A DNA stretch of 64,000 nt from contig OV121090.1 in the NCBI GenBank assembly GCA_921293015.1, positions 37,917,082 to 37,981,081 of the forward strand, written 5' to 3'. Origin of the DNA: Phorcus lineatus (lineage: Eukaryota; Mollusca; Gastropoda; Trochida; Trochidae). Within the stretch, counting starts at the first letter, position 1. Each line of letters opens with the position of its first letter. The translations under genes were made by a program, and so were the position numbers. Shown here piece after piece: positions 56,701-64,000 of this stretch. The notes under the pieces are model-generated. The model ran no database searches. It saw only the letters and a program-made list of their open reading frames with translations, and was not told the DNA's origin.

Positions 56701-59700
56701 TTATATTGTTTAACACCTTCAACTAATATTCCACAGATGTGTACTTTGATGGATATGTATATTGTGTAATGTATTTAATTATTTGGACATGAGTAAGAAA
56801 ATGGATTTTGATTTATGTTATACAAAACACAGTCGTTTCAAAATTTACACATAAATAGAATAATAATTCTGGTGTAGTTATCACCTATCATCAGACAATT
56901 TTGCAGGCATGATATAGGACTGAGCGACAATAAATTTTATTGAATCTGTAAATTTGTTTTCAAGATGCTCAATTTTCAGATGTCAAGGTCACAGGAAAGA
57001 TCTCCTGTGCATTTTTCTATATATTCATATTCATATAACAGAGATTTCAAATTTGTCCTGTTATCTTTTATATAGTAATCCCTTACTTAACCTTAGATGT
57101 CTGAAACATTTTCCATTCTCTGAAGTAAAGTGTCTCACATAAGGAGAGTAGGCACATATCGATACATTCCAAAACAAAGCATGATTTGGTCTGATCTCCC
57201 TTTTAGAGGTTTCCAATGTTGATAACAAATTCTATGTCTATATCTTTGATTATCCTTTCCAGTTGAACGCTAAAGAGTAAAATGTTTCTTTTTCTTGTAG
57301 ATTTATGATGCTGGAGATTTCACCCTTCTGTGCTCAGAGTCTAACCGTGTAGGAGAGAGATGGGCAGGCGGGGACTTCATCAGCGTGGATCGAGTCATCG
57401 TCTGGAGCAATGATGGCAAAGGATATCTCTACAAACTACCTACTAAGTGAGTGGCCTCCATTAAGTGCATAACAAAGAAATTTTTCTCACCATACAAAAG
57501 TTTTTGGAAAAAGACCTGTAAAGCAAAGAAAGAGGCATCAAAAACCCATTACAAGTGAGAATGAGGAAAAGTTCCTTATATATTGGAAACATAAATTCTT
57601 AAGATGGGCTTTTCAAAGCTGTCAACAGCACAGTACCTATAAATTATTTTCAGTAGTTTTATTTTCAAATTTATATTTGAACGACCTGCCCATTGTTTTT
57701 GTATGGCCAGTTAGATTTCTTTGGTTGGCCTTGTTACGAGTGAAACCAGGTGTAGGTTTCATTCTGAATGTCCTCAGCTTTTCTCTTTAGTTGCAGTAGA
57801 AGTGATTACTCTTTCAACATACTTGTAACTCTCATCATGTTTTGTTTGTTATAGTGTGTGAAAAGTAGCACAAAATGCCTTTCCATAGCTTCTCAACTTA
57901 ATGTCATAAACATTAAGGTTATCTGCGTTCATGATTTTCTCTATATTGCTCTTTTATGATCTTTCTTTTGCTTTGATAACTTTCCTCTCGAGCTGGTAAA
58001 ATGATTATTTTGCCAGATGATATAGAAGACCTGAAAAATTTAGAAAGGATAACAATGTTTTATTAGTTTAAAGTATTTCCCATCATTTGAACGGAATCCT
58101 CTGAAAACACAATCACAAAGCCATAAGTTTTATGGAATAATTCATGTTTATATTCCAAATGCGTTTTAATGTAATAAGGTCATTGTAGAGTTTTGGTTTG
58201 AAATTTGGTGTCTGCTTATTTTCCCTTCCTCCTTTGCTTAGATATCAGTACATTTAGCACTTTCTACAGTAACATTGTCTTGCACAAGTTTCAATAACAC
58301 TGTATCAACTTGTTTTGCTATTGCATCATATCTTGATCCTCTTTTGGAGAAAGAAAAACTTTAAAAAAGTAATTCAATCTAAAATTTCTCTTCTCTGCTT
58401 TTAATTCTAATGAATTTTTTTTTGAAAATACTAGTCTTCTTAAAGGAAAAGCTGTTTCCAGGTAAGATATAAGTGTAATTATGCCAGTTCTCGTTTAAAA
58501 TCTCAAGCGATGATTTAAAATATCTCTAATTTTGATAAAATTCAATGCTTATTTTCAAATAAATATAATTTAACTTTCGTGTGATAATGATCCAGTGAAA
58601 TAAGGATTAAGTACTTTATGAGTGGTATAATGTAGTCGACTGTTAATTCATCTGCTTTGTCGGTATATTTATTTTGTTTTCACGTTCAGTGTCATTCATT
58701 GTTTTTGTGACTTGCTTGTAACACAGTTCACAACACAAAGTAAATAAATTGAGTTGGATATGTCACATAGGTTTTCTTTTATCTCTGTTATAATTAAGAC
58801 AAGCTGGCTGATCTCTTGTTTTTTTTGACCAAAGGGCAAGACAATCATCAGTAGGTTCAGAGTAAGTAAAGGTCTTGACCACGTTGGTAGATAGATGCAA
58901 GGCTGTGGGAATGGGACCATTCTCTCTTCTCTACTCAGAGCTACCTGAAGTATCATAACCTTTTAATATTTGCTTTTAGCTTTGAACATTACTCTTATGC
59001 TCTTTTACTGATGTGATGCACGAGTTGTTAAAGGCTTTGTAGCACATTTTCTTAGGGAAATAAAGTGATCTTAAAAGATGGGAAAAAATGTTACCAATTG
59101 TAAAACAATCTTTTTTAATCATTGAAAAAAGTGCTAAGTTCGGATAAGCTACGTGAATCCATTTCCCTTTCTGAAATGATTAAAAGACATTAAATTTTGA
59201 AAAAATGTGCTACATTGCCTTTAAGGGACAAAGATCTTTCAGAGGCTTGAAACAATGAAACATTAGTTATCATTATCATTAGTTAATTTTTTATATGCAA
59301 ATTAAAGAAAAGAATTAGTCATCTTCCAAATACATGTAAAGAACCGAACCATTCACATGATTCCCATGGAATGATCCCATCTACACCACCATCAGGGGGG
59401 CTTAGTTTTACTTTTGCGTTATGTACATTTGTAGCAATTTGTTATCTAGTTTTAACAAAGTGAGCAGGGTCTTTGTTGAAATGTATGAAATAGAGTAGCC
59501 TCAACCATCATGTGTTTTGCAATAAAGTATAGTTTTGCCCTGAACTATTATAGTTAAAGTACGAGGTCGAAGGCCAAGTGGTTTGATGTTAATAATAGTT
59601 CAGGGCAGTACTATACTTTATTGCAAAACACATGATGGTTGAGGCTACTCTATTTCTTTTCTAGCATGTCGATTCTAACTCGTGTAAATAATATTTCAGC

Positions 59701-62700
59701 CAAAATAAACGGAAATGAAATTGTGAGAATTTGGCAGCGAATTAAAAATACTCGATTAGGGCCATAACTAGTGACGTCATAACGTTGTTGTTGACGTCAG
59801 GGTTCATTGTTTCGTGACGTCATTCAAAACCTATACTTTATTGCAGACTAAAGGATGGTCGGCACCTTTGATCTTTACCGAAACAATGCTAGAATGCTTC
59901 ACAAAGTAAATCAAGTCAGAAATATAATCATCATAGCTTATTTTTCTATTGTTTACATTCAGTGATGGTTTGCGGTTAGCATACATATGGCAAATTTTGT
60001 TAATTCAAAACCTTTTGAAAAAATATCTTATGTCAATAATAATGAAAATGTATATTTATACAATGATACATAGTTTCAAGCTGTTACAATTAAAACATAC
60101 TGTGCATATATATAGGGGCGGCGCTTATCTAAATCAGTTGTGAAGAGAAGGTTGCTGAACAAGTACTTGGATCTACCCCCGGTACTAAAGGTTTCTGAAC
60201 ACGCAATTGTGTTTAGAAATAAGAAAAGGATCTTTCAATCTCACAAAGAAATGTTTTTCCAAATGATTGCAAAATTACTATTGAAATGGTCATTGGATGT
60301 GAACCTTTGAAGCAATGTTCAGATAGCTGCCTGCCAACCAGCCATTTGTTTGTTAATTTCACTTCGGGCGTGTTGGAAAAGAGGTTAGCAAGCCTTGCTG
60401 GCTTGTGTAATTTTAGATACCGGTAAGCCAAGTGTCTTTACATTCCAGGATTTTTCAAATTTTTAGAGGGGCTAGTTATTTTTTAAACCACAGTTCCTGC
60501 TTGACGGTAAGTTATAAAACTTATTTCGAACACTTCTGACTCAGTCTTCAGGTAGCTCTACTGGTTTGATAAGCCTTCTTTCTATCTCTGTTTTGTACTT
60601 TCTAGTGCCCTCTCAGTAAGTTGACTTAGTTTATCTAAGTCAGTTTCTTGCATCTTCTCAATCCCCTACAAACAGAAATTATTAATATTTGCTTGACGCA
60701 TTAGGCATCATATCAATTATTAAAAGTTCTTCAAACTAACTTAACTCATACATGTTCTAGTTTGTCTAATTTTTCTTAATCATCAATATTACCTTTGTGA
60801 TATATGAACTTTTAGAAATTAAGATCAATTTGAAGTGTATTTAAGAGGTTCAAAATCAAGGACTAATTCAGTTCGATGCATATTAATCAAGATTAAATGT
60901 TATACACATCCTCTAGTCTTTTCATGAATGGGCCAATAGGTCAAACCTCCAATTGGAAATTCTTAATTTCCTGTCTCCTTTTCGATTGTTGCATTGGTTT
61001 TTATTGATGTCGCTCTGATGATGTTTGACTTGTGTCATGAAATATTGATGCATGCTTTTTACTGTCTTTATCTCCATCTTGTTCTATTCTCCTGTTTACC
61101 TGGACATTTCTAAAGTGCGGGTTGATATAAGCTGGGAATGTTTAAAAAGTGTTGTTTTGCTTTTCTGCACAATTATCTAAATATTGATTGCTAATTTTGA
61201 TAACTTTGTTTCTTATTTTATTTTTGAATGTTCTTAAGTACATTTTGATAAAAAAAAGAATTTAAGGCTATTGTCAATATGATAGAAAGAGTTTTTAACA
61301 AAAAAGTGTTCAACTGTTGAACAATAACTAGAAATAGACAGAAATTTAAGATACAGTGTCAAAACTCATTTCAAGAAGACCAAACCTGAAGACCTAGAAT
61401 ACATATAAAAAAAAAGAGATGATTGATGTAGTCTGAATGTTTTATTGAAATCTTTTGTGTTGTGTTTCAGTGCTAACCCCGAGACCCAGGACTACCATAG
61501 ACAGCATCAGTCCACCTCTCCACACGCCTACTATATCCTTGACCTCTATGCAGATCAAGTAAGTCAGTCAGTCATATGCTTCAAATCCTTGGACTTTCAA
61601 GTATATGTCACAGAAAATTACAGTTTTTAAGGGATACTCCATGATTTTTCATCAATTCCTTTTTATGCAAAATTACCATATTTGCTTGTAAGAATTCAAA
61701 ACATGTCACTAGGTTTGCTATTCTAACAAATAACTTTGTTGCCCTTTAGATATTGTTATACAGTCAGACCTCGATAATCCGAACACTTCCGTTTTTCATC
61801 AAAAACGTTCGGATAGTGAAACGTTCGGACTACTGAAACCAACCAAATTTACAGACAGACAGACACTCGACCACAAATTACAGCTGTCTTATCAGCGCTT
61901 GCTGCTTCACCCTGGTAAACTTGTTTTGTCATAGCATGGCGAGATTTGAAGCGGAAAAGCCAACCGCGAGAATAGCCAAAATCAGTAATTTGCAATTTAT
62001 CACCAAATTGTTTTGCCTTTACTAACAAAATGTCATCACTGACCGCGGCATTTTTACTGGTCATTTCCTTAATCCAAACATAAAGTGCTTCCTCTAGTTT
62101 TTGATGTTTGGCATTTCTTGCCCTGATAAGTGAAGCAGAATCTTCAGAATCAAAACTGGCCTTTACATTTTCCTGCTTAAATCTACAAATTTCTCTTTTT
62201 TGTGAGGCAGTAATTTCGAATCGTTTACGCTTAGGGGCAGGACTTGCCATCGTGACAAGTGTCAAATGCAACTAAACTCATTCTGACACGATATTTATAA
62301 CTATCACACAAATCACAAACTCCAGATACACAAAGTGAAACATCTCAATTTATTACAATCACAAACTGCTGACACGCTCAACTCAACTTGCACTGTCATT
62401 GATGTTTACCGATTCAATCAGTGTGGTGCTCGCTTGACTAGTGGATTACCGAACGCTTTGATAAACGTTCGGATTAATGAAGCAGAAATAGCTGTAATTG
62501 ACTAATCCGTTACAGCTAATTAGCGTTCGGATACGGAGACTGAATCACCGGATTAATGAATCAACATTTAATGAGTTTACATAGAGATTAGTTTGGTTAC
62601 AGTTTGCTACCGTTCGGATACTGCGAGATCCGGATTATCGGGGTTCGGATTATCGGGGTCTGACTGTATAGAACTAAACTTATAGTAAATGAAAATTTAG

Positions 62701-64000
62701 AAGTCTTCTGCTTATTCTCTAGTTGTTTGTCTTATTGTTTAGCATTATGTTGCAATTTTCTAGAACTGAAGCTACAACACTTACACTTTTTGATTCCATT
62801 ACTTCTTCTAAATTGCTACCCTAGACAATATTCATCCTTGCCTGAAGTGGCTGGCCTATTCAATGCACAACACTATCCAACAGAACAGGGAAAATTCTAC
62901 AATCCATCTTCTGCTATTCAGAATTACACATTAAAAACACAACTCATTTGAAAAAGGAATAATGGGAGATCGGCCACTGATTCATGATGCACATGTTGAT
63001 ATAATTTTTTACAATTCACTCTCATTAGTCGCTGGTCTGTTCCCCGGCAATGATGTTCTACCGAAGCGAGGGTGAGAACGCCACAAAGAGGCTGCTGCTG
63101 CGGGGAGACTCTGAGGGTCGTGTGGTCATCTGGAAGCTGCCGGAGGTGTCTGAAAGACAGATGACTCTCGTCAGACAGGAGAGTTTTGACAGGTTGCCAG
63201 GTGAGGAGTAGAACTAGGGTTTAGAAAGAAGGTTTAAAACAAAGACAAGAAGGTTTGTTGAGATAATTAGAATTAAACTTTACAACCATTCAGTTACATG
63301 CAATGAGTTTGATGGAAAATTTGAATAAATTATCCTGTCTTTTTGCTATTCATATTCACGCATGATTATATTGCTCTCCCAAAGCCTTGCCACCCAGATG
63401 TAAGACGACTCTACAGGATGTGTGGGACAATCTGTACAGGCCTCCCGCTGGGGTCCTGGACGGACTGGTGAGATGCGTTATTTGTTCAAATAGAAGTATG
63501 GGTTATATAAAATTTTGTGCTTTATAGCCATTAAATCTTTGCTTATAGCTACATTATCATGATAAAATCTGTCATAACCAATGACAGCAAGTGCCTTCAA
63601 TCACAATTCTAATGTAGTCTGTATGTTCCTTTTTATGCATGAAAGGCTATGTCTGAAGCAAAACGTGCCCAGAGTGCTCGTAGAATGACTTATCATTTAA
63701 ATGATGTTCTGATGTAAGATCATAATTTTATATCATTATTGTATTTGTATTTTAATCCCTTTGAATAAGTTTGGTACATCTTTGATTAAGTTGAGGTCGA
63801 ACCCTTAAGGTCAGTAAGCCAATCTAAAAAGTAAGGTCCACCCTGCTTATGATCTTCAAATGTATTTTCTTCTCCCCAGTGTGATGAGAACAGCCAGTCA
63901 CTGCACATCTCGTCAACGATCTACATCCCGTCCCAGGGCAAGTTGGTGTGTGGGCGTATAAACGGAACCATAGTGATTGTACCCGCGACTCAGAGTGTCA
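50539..64000 (+). CDS. WDR7: WDR7 (rabconnectin-3 beta), 5' part, spliced, runs off the window
   Basis: WD-repeat subunit that works with DMXL1/2 in assembling and regulating the V-ATPase on synaptic vesicles and endolysosomes. Coding exons: 50539-50700, 50947-51053, 51307-51385, 51626-51794, 52201-52268, 52666-52782, 57301-57446, 61471-61558, 63029-63200, 63385-63467, 63880-64000 (cut). All are GT-AG with matching phases; 1312 nt, 437 residues of a protein of about 1,500 in vertebrates. The N-terminus VPMVLWGRHAPTHCISAIL and DGQICIWDLN match human WDR7 closely. Further WD signatures are SASENG-like SSSENGEMCLWD, GTVKVWIL, VLIVCSKYWQ, GKGYLYKLP, GRVVIWKLP and GTIVIVPATQ, together the N-terminal beta-propeller. 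Two candidate small extra exons (53907-53957 and 58435-58461) keep the frame. Confidence 0.94.
50947..51053 (+). CDS. WDR7: WDR7 coding exon 2
   Basis: Encodes LYPRSMLFGHTTAISCLTLG and VVSSSEN; GH at the start of a WD blade. Flanked by TTTCAG and GTGAGC. Confidence 0.92.
51307..51385 (+). CDS. WDR7: WDR7 coding exon 3
   Basis: Encodes GEMCLWDITDGRCIEHTKM, matching GEMCLWDVSDGRCIE of human WDR7 as I recall it. Flanked by TGACAG and GTAAGA. Confidence 0.93.
51626..51794 (+). CDS. WDR7: WDR7 coding exon 4
   Basis: Encodes LRLVCNGYYPEIHVINPLSF and KLAPDWISACCVLRPVKRD. Donor placed at GTGAAT (51795) because it restores frame with exon 5. Confidence 0.9.
52201..52268 (+). CDS. WDR7: WDR7 coding exon 5
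   Basis: Encodes DVVLAVTNSGTVKVWILNSE, a WD blade. The acceptor TGTAAAG is weak but the phase and alignment require it. Confidence 0.88.
52666..52782 (+). CDS. WDR7: WDR7 coding exon 6
   Basis: Encodes TKHIYEDESKQIRCLNAQTL and TVLIVCSKYWQ; symmetric 117-nt exon. Flanked by TTTCAG and GTAATT. Confidence 0.92.
53907..53957 (+). CDS. WDR7: Candidate 51-nt cassette exon of WDR7
   Basis: Lies in the 4.5-kb intron between exons 6 and 7, both of which join in phase 0. It is bounded by a pyrimidine-rich TTTTTCAAG and GTAAGA, and its 17 codons are open: VYNYNPQSESPRHHGNR. Inclusion would extend the KYWQ / IYDAGD junction with a polar loop. No transcript evidence is available here. Confidence 0.45.
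54184..57300. other. WDR7 intron 6, distal part
   Basis: Non-coding apart from the foldback element at 54630-54802 and a possible degenerate SINE head near 54900-54960 (CGTATCCCGGTTGAGGC) resembling the 3' flank of the tRNA-like repeat at 43473. Confidence 0.5.
54630..54802. repeat. Foldback element, copy 2
   Basis: Arms share CAAGTTCTTATGGATAG and CAACTTCTTT in opposite orientations. The outer part (TATGGAT then CAACTTCTTT, then a GACGTTT further in) matches the element at 46245-46409, so both belong to one family. Situated in WDR7 intron 6. Confidence 0.75.
57301..57446 (+). CDS. WDR7: WDR7 coding exon 7
   Basis: Encodes IYDAGDFTLLCSE, RWAGGDFISVDRVIVWSNDG and YLYKLPT. Flanked by CTTGTAG and GTGAGT, leaving two bases of a codon. 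Confidence 0.93.
57447..58434. other. WDR7 intron sequence before candidate microexon
   Basis: Nothing recognised. Confidence 0.6.
58435..58461 (+). CDS. WDR7: Candidate 27-nt microexon of WDR7
   Basis: Bounded by ATACTAG and GTAAGA in the intron between exons 7 and 8. Inclusion adds nine residues (about LLKGKAVSS) without shifting frame, since the junction needs two-base-in, two-base-out phase and 27 nt keeps it. The affected segment follows KLPT and precedes ANPETQ, a variable inter-blade loop. Prediction from splice signals and phase only. Confidence 0.4.
59028..59224. mobile_element. Short MITE with TTAA ends, third family
   Basis: A 197-bp element whose ends are inverted: TTAAAGGCTTTGTAGCACAT on the left and, reverse-complemented, TTAAAGGCAATGTAGCACAT on the right. 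TTAA may be the target duplication. Non-coding, in a WDR7 intron. Confidence 0.7.
59487..59656. repeat. Near-perfect 66-bp-arm hairpin
   Basis: Arms 59487-59552 and 59591-59656 match as inverted repeats at all but about three positions, with a 38-bp spacer. The arms contain GCAATAAAGTATAG and GCCCTGAACTATTA. A third, inverted partial copy of the GCAATAAAGTATAG portion lies at 59831-59845, so the hairpin may be one end of a larger composite element. In the WDR7 transcript it would form a long double-stranded RNA. Confidence 0.85.
59772..59822. promoter_or_regulatory. Cluster of three perfect CRE palindromes
   Basis: TGACGTCA occurs at 59772-59779, 59792-59799 and 59815-59822, spaced 20 and 23 bp start to start, about two helical turns. 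This is the consensus CREB/ATF site. It lies next to the hairpin element in a WDR7 intron. Function is inferred from motif density. Confidence 0.5.
59860..61470. other. WDR7 intron sequence before exon 8
   Basis: No coding signal recognised. A possible 10-nt exon-like interval near 60608 would break the frame and was not called. Confidence 0.55.
61471..61558 (+). CDS. WDR7: WDR7 coding exon 8
   Basis: Encodes ANPETQDYHRQHQSTSPHAY and YILDLYADQ. It accepts the same two-base phase from either exon 7 or the candidate microexon. Flanked by TTTCAG and GTAAGT. Confidence 0.9.
61761..62666. mobile_element. Internally deleted Tigger/pogo (Tc1-mariner) element
   Basis: A 906-bp element flanked by TA. 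Terminal inverted repeats CAGTCAGACCTCGATAATCC and CAGTCAGACCCCGATAATCC. Several GTTCGGA(T/C) motifs recur inside both ends (for example near 61809, 61823, 62468, 62525 and 62613). The minus-strand ORF at 61849-62271 is only the DNA-binding part of the transposase. Autonomous relatives encode a DDE nuclease several hundred residues longer, so this copy is non-autonomous. It sits in the WDR7 intron between exons 8 and 9. Confidence 0.9.
61849..62271 (-). pseudogene. Truncated Tigger/CENP-B-type transposase
   Basis: An open frame of 140 codons. It opens with the basic start MASPAPKRKRFEITASQKRE typical of Tigger/jerky proteins (internal ATG at 62250), then most of the first helix-turn-helix (psq type) is missing after CRFKQEN. 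The second, CENP-B-type helix-turn-helix is recognisable (LEEALYVWIKEM, ITDFGYSRGWLFRFKSRH). The DDE catalytic domain is absent. It could at most make a DNA-binding fragment. Confidence 0.8.
62669..63028. other. WDR7 intron after the Tigger element
   Basis: Nothing recognised; the short ORF at 62727-62951 overlaps no predicted exon. Confidence 0.55.
63029..63200 (+). CDS. WDR7: WDR7 coding exon 9
   Basis: Encodes SLVCSPAMMFYRSEGE, LLLRGDSEGRVVIWKLPEVS and QESFDRLP. Flanked by CATTAG and GTGAGG. Confidence 0.92.
63385..63467 (+). CDS. WDR7: WDR7 coding exon 10
   Basis: Encodes LPPRCKTTLQDVWDNLYRPP and AGVLDGL. The acceptor CTCCCAAAG (ending 63384) is used rather than the nearer-looking CACCCAG at 63397, because only the former keeps frame with exon 9 and gives the conserved end. 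Donor GTGAGA. Confidence 0.88.
63880..64000 (+). CDS. WDR7: WDR7 coding exon 11, cut by window end
   Basis: After TCCCCAG, encodes CDENSQSLHISSTIYIPSQG, LVCGRINGTIVIVPATQSV, matching the VYIPAHGRLVCGREDG and GSIVIVPATQ block of human WDR7 as I recall it. The gene continues beyond the window. Confidence 0.94.

Noticed and set aside
60600..60620. A 10-nt exon-like interval between TTTCTAG and GTAAGT in a WDR7 intron
   Set aside because: Its length would break the reading frame at either neighbouring junction and it has no conserved coding content.
63385..63400. Acceptor CACCCAG at 63397 for WDR7 exon 10
   Set aside because: It shifts the frame relative to exon 9, whereas CTCCCAAAG ending at 63384 keeps it and preserves the conserved C-terminal residues of the exon.

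Overview
The window is animal nuclear DNA: AT-rich, intron-dense and repeat-laden. It carries three protein-coding genes on the + strand, identified by exon-by-exon translation with matching splice phases. The gene set (an undivided LPCAT1/2/4-type gene, TMPPE, WDR7), the repeat types and the composition suggest an invertebrate, perhaps a lophotrochozoan such as a mollusc. The phylum is an inference.

Region 1 (about 2955-29436) is a lysophosphatidylcholine acyltransferase gene of the LPCAT1/2/4 family. It has an N-terminal membrane segment, acyltransferase motifs and C-terminal EF-hands. Its main surprise is two homologous versions of the exon that carries the catalytic HxxxxD motif, at 4166-4383 (2a) and 17988-18211 (2b). 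Both enter and leave in the same phases, and using both or neither creates an early stop, so they look mutually exclusive. 2a resembles vertebrate LPCAT1 and 2b resembles LPCAT2, so one gene could make both enzyme types. The long introns around them hold a complete piggyBac transposon with an apparently intact transposase (7667-13211) and a shorter relative lacking it (20277-22721), in the same orientation on either side of exon 2b.

Region 2 (29437-41164) holds the LPCAT 3' UTR with repeated stem-loops, then intergenic DNA with one inverted-repeat element. Region 3 (41165-45535) is a five-exon TMPPE-like membrane metallophosphoesterase of 441 residues with all metal-site motifs. Its introns hold a tRNA-like SINE head, a truncated retroelement with GIY-YIG-type coding sequence and a 21-bp target duplication, and a hAT-type MITE.

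Region 4 (45536-49800) is intergenic with a foldback element and a MITE. Region 5 (about 49850 to the right edge) is the 5' part of WDR7 (rabconnectin-3 beta): a likely promoter and non-coding exon, eleven coding exons (the last cut by the window), and two candidate small in-frame alternative exons. Its introns carry foldback elements, a cluster of three perfect CRE palindromes and an internally deleted Tigger/pogo transposon.

The three genes have no obvious joint pathway: LPCAT acts in phospholipid remodelling, TMPPE is a putative membrane phosphoesterase, and WDR7 helps assemble and regulate the V-ATPase. No rRNA genes, CRISPR arrays or bacterial-type operons were seen.
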